A DNA stretch of 64,000 nt from Niveibacterium sp. SC-1 (GCF_038235435.1 NZ_CP151275.1:1054001-1118000); one strand, 5' to 3'. Shown: positions 17,197 through 25,408, numbered from the stretch's first letter. The notes: generated by a model from the sequence alone, not told the origin. A program made the numbers and translations.

Positions 17197-18059
17197 GCCG
17201 CACCTCGCGTGGCGAGCGTATCGCGCCAGTGCAGCTGGCGCTCCTCGACCCATTTCAACAGGCCGTCCGAGAGCTTGCCGACCAGGGCCAGCAGCACGAT
17301 GGCGGCGATCACGATGTCGGGCCGGCTCGTCTCGCGACCGTCCGACAGCAGGTAGCCCAGACCCTTTGTGGCGGCGATCAACTCGGCCGCGACCACGAAC
17401 ATCCAGGCCAGGCCGAGCCCGCCGCGCAGGCCGGTGAAGAGCGCGGGCAGCGCGGCGGGCAGCAGGATGCGGCGGGCCAGCGCGGTGCGCGAGAGGCCCT
17501 GGATCTCGCCCAGCTCGATCAGCTTGCGATCCACGTCGCGCAGGCCGCCCAGCAAGGTGAGGTACACCGGGAAGAAGGCCCCCAGCGCGATCAGCGTGAT
17601 CTTGGGCGTCTCGTCGATCCCCAGCCAGAGCAGCAGCAGCGGCACCCAGGCGAGGCTGGGCACCGCGCGCAGGGCCTGCAGGCTCGGGTCGAGCAGCCAT
17701 TCCAGCGGTCGCGACAGTCCTACAGCCAGCGCCAGCAACACGCCGGCCGTAGCGCCGAAGCCAAAGCCCACGGCGACGCGCAGCGTGCTGGCGCCCAGAT
17801 GGGTCCACAGCGCGCCGTCGGCGACCATGCTGCTCAGGGTGCGCAGGATCTCGCTGGGCGGCGGCAGCTGATGGCTGGCGATCCAGCCGGCGCGCACGCC
17901 CACTTCCAACCCGGCGAGGAGCAGTGCCGGCAGCAGCAGGCCCAGCGCCACCTGCAGCCCGCGCGAGCCGGCTTCGCGCGCCGGTGTAGCCGCAAGGCTC
18001 GGGGTGGCCGCCTGGGCGAATGCCGGATCCTCCAGCTCGGCAAGTGCGGTCTCGACCAT
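17193..18059 (-). CDS. ssuC: Sulfonate ABC transporter permease
   Basis: 288 residues from ATG 18059 (ACGGAG at good distance). Six hydrophobic segments and the binding-protein-dependent permease EAA loop (ELGEIQGLSRTALARRILLP). The N-terminal about 35 residues are cytoplasmic and Ala-rich. PSLAWVPLLLLWLGI is typical of SsuC/TauC permeases. Encoded between ssuA and ssuB; forms the transmembrane dimer of the importer. Confidence 0.93.
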   Translation of the reverse strand: MVETALAELEDPAFAQAATPSLAATPAREAGSRGLQVALGLLLPALLLAGLEVGVRAGWIASHQLPPPSEILRTLSSMVADGALWTHLGASTLRVAVGFGFGATAGVLLALAVGLSRPLEWLLDPSLQALRAVPSLAWVPLLLLWLGIDETPKITLIALGAFFPVYLTLLGGLRDVDRKLIELGEIQGLSRTALARRILLPAALPALFTGLRGGLGLAWMFVVAAELIAATKGLGYLLSDGRETSRPDIVIAAIVLLALVGKLSDGLLKWVEERQLHWRDTLATRGAA

Positions 18060-18091
18060 GACGGACTCCGTGACGGGGTCAGTGGCGCAAA

Positions 18092-19072
18092 TCAGGCGCT
18101 GACGATGCCGCGCGCGAAGCGCGGCTCCACCAGGGTGGCGATGACCTTGTTGGCGTCGGTGCCGGCGCGTACCAGTTGCTCGTCGAGCAGGATGGGCGCG
18201 GCTGCACGCAGGGCCTCGACGTGTTCGTCGCCGATCAGGGCGCGGCTGAAGTCGGTGCGCTTGAGCTGGTAGGCCGCCACCGCGGGCGAGAGCTTGGCTT
18301 CCTCGGCGAGGATCCGGGCGGTTTCCTGCGGGTTGGCGATGACCCACTGGCGCGCGCGTTCGTAGAGACGGATGACCGTCTGCACGTCCTCCGGATGCTC
18401 GGCGGCGAACTTCTCGCTCACGTTGAGGAAGCCGTAGGTATTGAACCCGACGTTGCGATAGATGAGGCGCGAGCCCGCATCCAGCTCGCTCGCGGCGAGG
18501 TGCGGATCGAGCCCGGCCCAGGCATCCACCTGGCCCTGTTCGAGCGCCACGCGACCGTCGGCGTGTTGCAGATGCACGATCTCGACGTCGTTCTTCTTGA
18601 GGCCGAATTCATGCAGGCTGCGCAGCAGGAAGAGGTAGGGATCGGTGCCCTTGGTCGCGGCCACCTTGCGGCCCTTGAGCTCCGGCACGCTCTTGAGCGG
18701 CGAGCTCTTGGCCACGGCCAGCGCGGTCCACTCGGGGCGCGAATAGACATAGACCGACTTGATCGGATTGCCGTTGGCACGGGCGAGCAGCGCGGCGAGG
18801 CCGGCGGTGCTGCCGAAATCCACGCTGCCTGCGTTCAGGTATTCGAGCGCGCGGTTGCTGCCTGCACTCTGCACCCAGCGCACCTGGGTGCCTTTGGCCT
18901 TGTAGGTGTCCTCGACCCAGCCCTGGCGTTTGAGCACCAGGGAGGCCGGCGAGTAGTAGGCGAAGTCCAGGCGCAGTTCGGTGGGGGCCTCGGCGGCGAA
19001 GGCGCGGGACGGGAGCGCGGCGAGCGCGCCGAGGCCGGCACCCAGCTTCAGGAAATTGCGACGTTGGGTCAT
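18092..19072 (-). CDS. ssuA: Aliphatic sulfonate-binding periplasmic protein
   Basis: 326 residues. Tat-like signal: RRNFLK followed by a hydrophobic stretch, cleavage near residue 26 (SRAFAA). Mature part LRLDFAYYSPASLVLKRQGW and GSTAGLAALLARANG is the SsuA/NrtA/TauA two-lobed fold. Captures alkanesulfonates for the SsuBC importer. Preceded by ssuE with a gap of 87 bases. Confidence 0.92.
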   Translation of the reverse strand: MTQRRNFLKLGAGLGALAALPSRAFAAEAPTELRLDFAYYSPASLVLKRQGWVEDTYKAKGTQVRWVQSAGSNRALEYLNAGSVDFGSTAGLAALLARANGNPIKSVYVYSRPEWTALAVAKSSPLKSVPELKGRKVAATKGTDPYLFLLRSLHEFGLKKNDVEIVHLQHADGRVALEQGQVDAWAGLDPHLAASELDAGSRLIYRNVGFNTYGFLNVSEKFAAEHPEDVQTVIRLYERARQWVIANPQETARILAEEAKLSPAVAAYQLKRTDFSRALIGDEHVEALRAAAPILLDEQLVRAGTDANKVIATLVEPRFARGIVSA

Positions 19073-19159
19073 CTTGCAGGTGTCCTGTCGGGAGGGAGTG
19101 GGGCGTGGGCCCCGGAGCTGCGGCCGTGCGTGCGGCGCGCAGTCTCTGGAAAAACGGGC

Positions 19160-19774
19160 TCAGGCGCGGGCGAGTTGCAGCGGGGCGTTGCCGCGGACGA
19201 AGCGGCCTGCGCCTTCGTCGCTGGCTGCGCCGAAGAAGGGCACCTGCAGGCGCGCGAGCGTCTCGTCCAGGTGGGCGATGCCTTCTTCCAGGCGCAAGTC
19301 CAGTTCGGGCGAGAGCAGGACGCCGCCATCACTGTCGCTGCCGATCTCGGCGTCGGTGGCATACACGCTGGCCAGCACATAGCGGGCGCCCAGCGCGGCG
19401 AGTACCGGCCGCAGGGCGTAGTCCAGTGCGAGCAGGTGCGCCTTGCTGCCGCCGGTGGCCAGCGGCAGGACTACCTTGCCCTTGAGCCCGTCCTGCGGCA
19501 GCAGGTCGAGGAAGCTCTTGAGCAGGCCGCTGTAGGCGGCCTTGTAGACCGGCGTGGCGATGACCACGCCGGTGGCGCGTGCGACCTGGGCGCTGGCCTC
19601 GACGATCTGCGGATGGTCGAAACGGGCGTGGAGCAGGGCTTCGGCCGGCAGCTCGCGCACGGGCAGGCGTTCGGTCACGTGGCCCAGCTTGCGCAGGCGC
19701 GCCGCGGCATGGTCGAGCAGGCGGCCGGAGCGGGAATTGAGTGACGGGCTGCCCGAGATGGTGAGCAGGGACAT
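19160..19774 (-). CDS. ssuE: NADPH-dependent FMN reductase SsuE
   Basis: 204 residues. Flavodoxin-like: phosphate-binding loop SGSPSLNSRSGRLLDHA near the N terminus, and ATPVYKAAYSGLLKSFLDLLP, the SsuE/MsuE signature. Supplies reduced flavin to a two-component sulfonate monooxygenase. First gene of the ssu operon; AGAGAGG before ATG 19774. The partner monooxygenase SsuD is not in the operon or window. Confidence 0.93.
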   Translation of the reverse strand: MSLLTISGSPSLNSRSGRLLDHAAARLRKLGHVTERLPVRELPAEALLHARFDHPQIVEASAQVARATGVVIATPVYKAAYSGLLKSFLDLLPQDGLKGKVVLPLATGGSKAHLLALDYALRPVLAALGARYVLASVYATDAEIGSDSDGGVLLSPELDLRLEEGIAHLDETLARLQVPFFGAASDEGAGRFVRGNAPLQLARA

Positions 19775-20089
19775 GGGGAAGACCTCTCTCTGTTGGCCGT
19801 GCCCATCGACGCGGGCTTGCGGGGTTGGTCAGGAGGGGCAGTGTAGGTAGCGGTCGCGGCGGGGCGAACGATCGCTTTCTTGGATGCTTATGACGCCGCC
19901 GGGAAGAAGGGCTGCGCGTTTGTCCGCGCAGACGCACGGAGCGGGACGTGGGCCAGGCCTGCGGCGGCCGTGATCCATGCCGGAGCGGGCCCCTACAAAC
20001 CCGTTTTCGATTTGCCGCTGGCCTTGTAGGATGCCGCCACGGTATCCGGCGCCCCTGTGCCGCCCGGCAGAGATAGGAAAGGGAGACAG
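19775..20089. other. Divergent intergenic region ssuE / DUF4870 gene
   Basis: 315 bases with no convincing reading frame. It must hold the ssu promoter on the minus strand and the DUF4870 promoter on the plus strand. Visible structure: the inverted repeat CCTACAA (19992-19998) and TTGTAGG (20024-20030), 25 bases apart. No clear CysB/Cbl site could be identified by eye. Confidence 0.5.
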
Positions 20090-20434
20090 ATGAGTGAAGA
20101 CCTGCAAGTGAGCAAGCCCTCCAACGATTCGACCACCATGGCTGTCCTGAACTGGGTCGGCACCCTGATCTTCGGCTTCATCCCGCCGCTGATCCTCTTC
20201 CTGGTGAAGAAGGACGACCCCTATGTGCTGGACCAGTCCAAGGAAGCGCTGAACTGGTCGATCACCGCGATCATCGGCTACATCGCCTGCATGATCCTGT
20301 CCTTCGTCGTGATCGGCGTCTTTCTGATGCTGGCGCTGGGGATCGTGCACCTGATCTTCTGCATCCTGGGTGCGGTCAAGACCAGCAAGGGCGAAGCCTT
20401 CCGCGTGCCTTTCGCGCTGCGCCTGGTGAAGTGA
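20090..20434 (+). CDS. DUF4870 family membrane protein
   Basis: 114 residues from ATG 20090, preceded by AAAGGGAGA. Pattern LNWVGTLIFGFIPPLILFLVKKDDPYVLDQSKEALNW is the hallmark of DUF4870, a small membrane protein family with three hydrophobic segments and no known function. Stands alone between divergent ssuE and convergent nrdG, with a strong terminator after it. Confidence 0.85.
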   Translation: MSEDLQVSKPSNDSTTMAVLNWVGTLIFGFIPPLILFLVKKDDPYVLDQSKEALNWSITAIIGYIACMILSFVVIGVFLMLALGIVHLIFCILGAVKTSKGEAFRVPFALRLVK

Positions 20435-20463
20435 TCCGCTGCGGCGCGTCATGCGCCGCCAGG

Positions 20464-20499
20464 AAAGACAAAGGCCGCCTGCGGGCGGCCTTTGTCTTT
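20464..20499. terminator. Strong bidirectional terminator
   Basis: A 16-bp perfect stem, AAAGACAAAGGCCGCC (20464-20479) with 20484-20499, loop TGCG; the 3' arm CTTTGTCTTTG gives a T-rich tail in both directions. It lies between the convergent DUF4870 gene and nrdG. Confidence 0.88.
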
Positions 20500-20512
20500 G
20501 CGGCAAGGGGAA

Positions 20513-21223
20513 TCACTCGCGCAGGCTGAAGTGGGCGAAGAGCGGCGAGATGCGCTCGACCAGATCGAAGGGGATACCGGCCGACGGGGCGAGTCGTTGG
20601 CCGATCTGCGGTCGGGCCCGATAGGCCTGCAGGGTAAAGTGGCGAATGCCCAGATCCGCGGCGTGGTGCGCGACTTCCAGCGCATCGGCCTCGTCCATGA
20701 GCGCCGAGTGGTAGGTCAGGCGGAACTCGCAGGCCACGCCGCTGGCGGCGAGCTTCTCCGCGCTGGCCCAGGCGCGTCGGGCACTGCCCGGCGCGCCGGT
20801 GAGCGTGTCGTAGCGCGCGACGCCGCTCTTCAGATCGAAACCGACCCAGTCGAGTGCGGGCAGCACGGCGGCCAGCCGCTCCGGGTAGATGCCCGCGGTA
20901 TGCAGGCCGACCTTGAAGCCCAGCGCGCGCATGCGGGCGATCGCCTGCGGCAGGGCCGGGTCGCTGGTGGGTTCGCCGCCGGAGAACACGACGCCGTCTA
21001 GCAGTCCCTGGCGGCGTGCGAGGCGTGCTTCCACGGCCGTCCATTCGAGATCCGCGCGGCTGCGCGAATTCTGCAGGTCGGGGTTGTGGCAGTACGCGCA
21101 GCGCCAGGGGCAGCCCGCGATGAAGACCACCGCGCAGAGCTGCCCCGGCCAGTCCACCGTCGAGAACGGGGAGAAACCGCCCAGCCGCAGCTCGCGCGGC
21201 CAGGCGTTCGCCAGTTCGATCAT
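20513..21223 (-). CDS. nrdG: Anaerobic ribonucleotide reductase activating protein
   Basis: 236 residues. Radical SAM enzyme with CPWRCAYC: Cys38, Cys42, Cys45 hold the 4Fe-4S cluster; SGGEPT follows. It generates the glycyl radical on the class III reductase. The gene is longer than E. coli NrdG (154) and of the PflA-like type common in pseudomonads and betaproteobacteria. It starts 13 bases after the small glycyl-radical gene, in operon with nrdD. Confidence 0.93.
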   Translation of the reverse strand: MIELANAWPRELRLGGFSPFSTVDWPGQLCAVVFIAGCPWRCAYCHNPDLQNSRSRADLEWTAVEARLARRQGLLDGVVFSGGEPTSDPALPQAIARMRALGFKVGLHTAGIYPERLAAVLPALDWVGFDLKSGVARYDTLTGAPGSARRAWASAEKLAASGVACEFRLTYHSALMDEADALEVAHHAADLGIRHFTLQAYRARPQIGQRLAPSAGIPFDLVERISPLFAHFSLRE

Positions 21224-21236
21224 CGTCGGGTGTGCT

Positions 21237-21563
21237 TCAGGCCTGCGATTCGCGGAAGTAGCAGCGCTCGTAGAACTCGCCCTGCTTGCCGCGGTTGAAG
21301 GACGCCACGGGGCGGTGGTAGCCCATCACGCGGGTCCAGATTTCGCAGGGTTGGCGCTCGCTCTCATCGAGCTGTTCATGGGCTGCGAAGCGTTCGGCGC
21401 GTTCGGGAATATCTGGAGAAGTGGCTGCGACGGCGCATCGCGGCGTTGCGGCGTGCTCGCTCCCGCGCCTATCTGTTTGATATGTCTTGGTCGCTGCGCG
21501 CGCCGCGCCTTGCGCTGCATCCGTCTCGCTCACTTCTTCAGATATTCCTTCGGTCTGGATCAT
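21237..21563 (-). CDS. Separate glycyl-radical subunit of class III ribonucleotide reductase
   Basis: 108 residues from ATG 21563, which has AGGAGAG upstream. The first about 70 residues are low-complexity, Ala/Glu-rich; the last 35, CEIWTRVMGYHRPVASFNRG and onward to ERCYF, are the glycyl-radical loop normally found at the C terminus of NrdD, with Gly81 as the radical site in RVMGY. The large NrdD upstream stops before this motif. The gene is in a different frame, 17 bases after the nrdD stop, with its own ribosome site, so it is not a simple sequencing frameshift. NrdG would act on it. Confidence 0.8.
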   Translation of the reverse strand: MIQTEGISEEVSETDAAQGAARAATKTYQTDRRGSEHAATPRCAVAATSPDIPERAERFAAHEQLDESERQPCEIWTRVMGYHRPVASFNRGKQGEFYERCYFRESQA

Positions 21564-21580
21564 CGGTCTCTCCTCTTGGG

Positions 21581-23611
21581 TCAATGCAGGGCAGGGGCTG
21601 TCTTCTTGCGCGCCAGGGCCTCGGCGTCGCACTTCGGACAGTAGGGATGCTCGCCGGCGAGGTAGCCGTGGCGCGGGCAGATGGAAAAGGTCGGGGTGAT
21701 CGTGATGTAGGGCAGGCGGTAGCCGGAGAGGGCGCGGCGCACCAGGTTCTTGCAGGCCTCGGCGGAAGACACGCGCTCGCCCAGGTAGAGGTGCAGCACG
21801 GTGCCGCCGGTGTAGCGCGTCTGCAGCGGCGCCTGCCGTTCCAGGGCTTCGAAGGGGTCGTCGCAGAAGCCCACCGGCAGCTGGGTCGAGTTGGTGTAGT
21901 AGAAGTTGTCGCCCGCACCGGCCTGCAGGATGCCGGGCCAGCGCTTGCGGTCTTCCTTGGCGAAGCGGTAGGTCGTGCCTTCGGCCGGTGTGGCTTCGAG
22001 GTTGTAGAGGTGGCCGGTTTCTTCCTGGAAGCGGGTGATGCGCGCGCGCACGTGATCGAGCAGGCGCAGCGCGAAGTCGTTGCCCCAGGTGGTGGTGATG
22101 TCCTGCGCATCGCGGGTGAAGTTGCGGATCATCTCGTTGACCCCATTGATGCCGATGGTCGAGAAGTGATTGCGCAGGGTGCCGAGGTAGCGCCGGGTGT
22201 AGGGGAAGAGGCCTTCGTCCATCAGTCGCTGGATCGTCTTGCGCTTGATCTCCAGGCTGGTGCGGGCGAGCTCCAGCAGGTCATCGAGCCGGTCGAGCAG
22301 GGCGGCCTCGTCGCCGGCATGCAGATAGCCCAGGCGCGCGCAGTTGATCGTCACCACGCCCAGCGAGCCGGTCTGCTCGGCGGAGCCGAAAAGGCCATTG
22401 CCGCGCTTGAGCAGCTCGCGCAGGTCGAGCTGCAGGCGGCAGCACATCGAGCGCACCATGTTCGGTGCGAGATCGCTGTTCACGAAGTTCTGGAAGTAGG
22501 GCAGGCCGTACTTGGCCGTCATCTCGAAGAGCGGCGCGCAGTTGGGGTGATCCCAGTCGAAGTCCGGCGTGATGTTGTAGGTCGGGATCGGGAAGGTGAA
22601 GGCGCGGCCGCGCGCGTCGCCCGCCATCATCACTTCCAGGTAGGCGCGGTTGATCAGATCCATTTCCGCCTGGAGATCGCCGTAGGCGAAAGGCATTTCC
22701 TCGCCGGCGATGTAGGGGATCTGTTCTCGCAGGTCCTCCGGGCAGATCCAGTCGAAGGTGAGGTTGGTGAAGGGCGTCTGCGTGCCCCAGCGCGAGGGCA
22801 CGTTGAGGTTGTAGATCAGCTCCTGCATGCACTGGCGCACGGTCGTGTAGTCCAGGCGATCCTTGCGCACGAAGGGCGCGAGATAGGTGTCGAAGGAGCT
22901 GAAGGCCTGGGCGCCGGCCCATTCGTTCTGCAGCGTGCCGAGGAAGTTCACGATCTGCCCGACCGCGCTGGAAAGATGCTTGGGCGGTGCTGCCTCGACC
23001 TTGCCCGGCACACCGTTGAGGCCTTCCTGCAGCAGCGAACGCAGGGACCAGCCGGCGCAGTAGCCGGAGAGCATGTCCAGATCGTGGATATGCAGGTCGC
23101 CTTCGCGGTGCGCTTCGCCCACGCGGGCCGGGTAGACATGGTTGAGCCAGTAGTTGGCGACCATCTTGCCCGACACGTTGAGGATCAGGCCGCCCAGCGA
23201 GTAGCCCTGGTTGGCATTGGCCTGCACCCGCCAGTCGCTCTGCGACAGGTATTCGCCGATCGAACTGATCGCGTCGACCAGCGCGCGCCGGTCGGTACGC
23301 AGCTTGGAGTGCTGCTCGCGATAGACGATATAGGCGCGCGCGGTGCGCAGGTAGTCCGAGGCGAGCAGGACCTGCTCCACTACATCCTGGATCTGTTCGA
23401 TGTCCGGCGTGCCGCGTGCCTTGCGGTGCGTGAGCACCTTGCAGACGGTGGCGCAGAGGGTCGCCGCCACATCCTTGCCGAACTCCCCGCTGGCTTCGCC
23501 GGCGAGCGCGATCGCGCGCTGGATCTTGGCCCCGTCGAAGGGGACCTGACGGCCGTCGCGTTTGGTCACACGGGGCGGCAAGGCCGCCGACAGGCTTGCG
23601 GGCGTGTTCAT
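21581..23611 (-). CDS. nrdD: Anaerobic ribonucleoside-triphosphate reductase, large part (NrdD without glycyl-radical tail)
   Basis: 676 residues from ATG 23611. N-terminal ATP-cone (about 8-100; VTKRDGRQVPFDGAKIQRAI), then the ten-stranded reductase barrel (REGDLHIHDLDMLSGYCAGW, NLNVPSRWGTQTPFTNLTFDW, FSTIGINGVNEM). It ends in a zinc-binding segment CPRHGYLAGEHPYCPKC and stops about 15 residues later, with no RVxGY motif; that lies in the next gene. Reduces NTPs to dNTPs without oxygen. Expected to be FNR-activated and NrdR-repressed from the promoter described separately. Confidence 0.93.
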   Translation of the reverse strand: MNTPASLSAALPPRVTKRDGRQVPFDGAKIQRAIALAGEASGEFGKDVAATLCATVCKVLTHRKARGTPDIEQIQDVVEQVLLASDYLRTARAYIVYREQHSKLRTDRRALVDAISSIGEYLSQSDWRVQANANQGYSLGGLILNVSGKMVANYWLNHVYPARVGEAHREGDLHIHDLDMLSGYCAGWSLRSLLQEGLNGVPGKVEAAPPKHLSSAVGQIVNFLGTLQNEWAGAQAFSSFDTYLAPFVRKDRLDYTTVRQCMQELIYNLNVPSRWGTQTPFTNLTFDWICPEDLREQIPYIAGEEMPFAYGDLQAEMDLINRAYLEVMMAGDARGRAFTFPIPTYNITPDFDWDHPNCAPLFEMTAKYGLPYFQNFVNSDLAPNMVRSMCCRLQLDLRELLKRGNGLFGSAEQTGSLGVVTINCARLGYLHAGDEAALLDRLDDLLELARTSLEIKRKTIQRLMDEGLFPYTRRYLGTLRNHFSTIGINGVNEMIRNFTRDAQDITTTWGNDFALRLLDHVRARITRFQEETGHLYNLEATPAEGTTYRFAKEDRKRWPGILQAGAGDNFYYTNSTQLPVGFCDDPFEALERQAPLQTRYTGGTVLHLYLGERVSSAEACKNLVRRALSGYRLPYITITPTFSICPRHGYLAGEHPYCPKCDAEALARKKTAPALH

Positions 23612-23615
23612 CGAT

Positions 23616-23662
23616 ACACCGTATATAGTTGCCGTGAAGGAGCGGCACACTATATGTGGTGG
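23616..23662 (-). promoter_or_regulatory. Tandem NrdR-like boxes over the nrdD promoter
   Basis: Two 16-bp elements resembling the NrdR consensus acaCwAtATaTwGtgt: ACACCGTATATAGTTG (23616-23631; 12 of 16 match) and ACACTATATGTGGTGG (23647-23662; 13 of 16). The gap is 15 bases, so they are 31 bases apart start to start, three helical turns, the classical spacing of NrdR pairs. The upstream box covers the -10 candidate TATAGT (23649-23654). Confidence 0.75.
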
Positions 23663-23676
23663 TGTTGCCCGGCGGA

Positions 23677-23692
23677 TTTGATCCGGATCAAA
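23677..23692. promoter_or_regulatory. FNR/Anr-type binding site
   Basis: TTTGATCCGGATCAAA, a perfect 16-bp palindrome holding the FNR consensus TTGAT-N4-ATCAA. Its centre is about 42 bases upstream of the transcription start predicted from the -10 TATAGT, the class II activator position. This implies oxygen-responsive activation of nrdD. Confidence 0.88.
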
Positions 23693-23742
23693 TCCCGGCG
23701 GCGGTCAGCGCTGGCAGTTTCCGTCCGGTGGAGGATCCGGCT

Positions 23743-24135
23743 TCAGGCTTCCACGTCGAATTCCGGCAGCATGGAGCGGAACAGGTCGAAAGCGGCGTTG
23801 CCCTCGCGCCCTTCGAAGCGCTGGAAGGCCTCGGGGTCGGTGCAGATGCCGAAGGCCAGGGACCAGCCCGGGAAGAAGCGCGGTCCGGCGAATTCGATGT
23901 CGAGCCGCACATGGAATCCGCTGTGGCGGCGGTCGCGCGACAGCAGTTCGCGCAGTTCGGCGAGCACTCCCGGCGGGCCTTCGAGGTATTGCGCCAGGGC
24001 CAGGCCATCGAAGACCAGCACGCCGGTGACACCCTGGAGCCGGTTCTTGTAGCGTGCGGCGCGGACGATGTCCGTCACCGTGGCTGGGCTCTCGCCGGAG
24101 GCGAGCAGGCTGGTGTAGAAGAGGCAACGCAACAT
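23743..24135 (-). CDS. BLUF-domain blue-light photoreceptor
   Basis: 130 residues, a stand-alone BLUF domain. The flavin-binding and photocycle residues are in place: Tyr7 (FYTSLL), Asn31 (YKNRLQGVTGVLVF), Gln49 (ALAQYLEGP) and Trp91 (FFPGWSLAF), equivalent to Tyr21, Asn45, Gln63 and Trp104 of AppA. Being a short form without an output domain it probably signals by protein contact. It diverges from a Crp/Fnr-family regulator gene across 110 bases, which is the obvious candidate partner, though unproven. Confidence 0.92.
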   Translation of the reverse strand: MLRCLFYTSLLASGESPATVTDIVRAARYKNRLQGVTGVLVFDGLALAQYLEGPPGVLAELRELLSRDRRHSGFHVRLDIEFAGPRFFPGWSLAFGICTDPEAFQRFEGREGNAAFDLFRSMLPEFDVEA

Positions 24136-24245
24136 GAACCAGCGCCAACAAGATGGAGCTGAGTAAGATAGTTCCTACCGCGCCGCGGCAATACCTCAAA
24201 AGATGTAGCGCGTCGTCCGGCCTGGCCCCATAAAGCACGCCATCC

Positions 24246-24977
24246 ATGAAACCCGTTGCCTGCCAGCAATGCCCCTTGCGCGAGCGTCCAGCCTTCCAGG
24301 CAGGCACGCCCGAGCAACTGGCCTTTATCCGGGACTTCCGCCGCGGCATGCGCGAGCTGGAAGCGGGTGGCAGCATCGTGCGCGAGGGCTGCGCGGGCAG
24401 TTCGCTCTACACACTTTTCTCGGGCTGGGCCTTCCGCTACAAGACCTTGTCAGACGGGCGCCGCCAGATCCTCAACTTCCTCCTGCCCGGCGACATGATC
24501 GGCCTGCAGCGGGAAGTATGGGCGGACTCGACGCACGGGGTGGAGGCGCTGACCGCGGTGCAGCTCTGCGTCTTCGAGCGCGACCAGCTGTGGACGCTCT
24601 ACCGCGAACAGCCCGAGCTCGGCTATGACCTCACCTGGATCGCCGCCCACGAGGAGGGCCTGGTGGATGACAACCTGCTCTCGGTCGGCCGCCGTTCGGC
24701 GATCGAGCGGGTGGCGATGCTGCTGATCCATCTCTACAAGCGGGCGCTCTCGCTCGGCATCGGGCGCGAGGGGGCGGTTCCGCTGCCGATCACCCAGCAG
24801 CATGTGGCCGACGCCCTGGGGCTCTCTCTGGTGCATACCCACCGATGCCTGCGTGAGCTGGCGCGGCGGGGCATGTACCGGATCGAGAATGGCCAGCTTA
24901 TCGTCGCCCAGCCAGAAGCCCTCGCGCGCCTGGCGGACTACCTCGCGCAACCCCTGCGCAGCCGCCCCCTGCTGTAA
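24246..24977 (+). CDS. Crp/Fnr-family transcriptional regulator
   Basis: 243 residues. Cyclic-nucleotide-binding-like beta-roll (about 25-140; RYKTLSDGRRQILNFLLPGDMIGL) and a C-terminal winged helix (HVADALGLSLVHTHRCLRELARRG, about 190-215). Cys6 and Cys9 (CQQCPL) recall Fnr, but the rest of the Fnr cluster ligands are not in the normal places, so iron-sulfur sensing is doubtful. Closest in pattern to FixK-like members. A small hairpin GTAGGA-GCGT-TCCTAC (24990-25005) follows the stop. Confidence 0.88.
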   Translation: MKPVACQQCPLRERPAFQAGTPEQLAFIRDFRRGMRELEAGGSIVREGCAGSSLYTLFSGWAFRYKTLSDGRRQILNFLLPGDMIGLQREVWADSTHGVEALTAVQLCVFERDQLWTLYREQPELGYDLTWIAAHEEGLVDDNLLSVGRRSAIERVAMLLIHLYKRALSLGIGREGAVPLPITQQHVADALGLSLVHTHRCLRELARRGMYRIENGQLIVAQPEALARLADYLAQPLRSRPLL

Positions 24978-25126
24978 GAGCCGTGCCCTGTAGGAGCGTT
25001 CCTACGGTGCCATGCTGCCTCGTCCTATCGGTGCCCCCGTGCGACACCGACGGGCCAGGAGGTATCCTGCGCATAGCATTTCTTCCAAGCACGGAGCCAG
25101 TCTCCGGGGACAAGGGAGGACTGCAG

Positions 25127-25339
25127 ATGACACTGACCGAGGCTTTCAAGCGGGCGCCGCGATCGGCGACGAGCCGCGCACGGCAGGCGGGCTTTCTGGG
25201 TTTCGACGGCGACGAGGTCGAGCGGGCCCGGGCGCGCGAGCGCATGATCCGGGACGCACAGGCGTGGTATGGCATTTCCCGCGAAGACGCGGAGGCCGAA
25301 CTTGTCGTCTACCAGAGTCGCTACCAGGCACTGATCTGA
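25127..25339 (+). CDS. Small conserved-looking hypothetical protein
   Basis: 70 residues from ATG 25127, with a strong GGGAGGA about 8 bases upstream. Highly charged and helical: TSRARQAGFLGFDGDEVERARARERMIRDAQAWYGISREDAEAEL. I do not recognise the family; it may be a CsbD- or DUF-type small stress protein but no motif proves it. 69 bases before a histidine kinase gene, probably in the same transcript. Confidence 0.6.
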   Translation: MTLTEAFKRAPRSATSRARQAGFLGFDGDEVERARARERMIRDAQAWYGISREDAEAELVVYQSRYQALI

Positions 25340-25408
25340 GAGGGCTGCGGGGCCGTCTGGCGCGAGCGACCCCGGGGAGCTGCAGGGCCGACAACAAGGA
25401 GAGAAGGT

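Noticed and set aside
21446-24052. 868-codon open frame on the plus strand opposite nrdD
   Set aside because: Entirely antisense to nrdD and the BLUF gene; its residues are the mirror of high-GC3 codons (Ala/Arg/Gly/His-rich) with no domain pattern.
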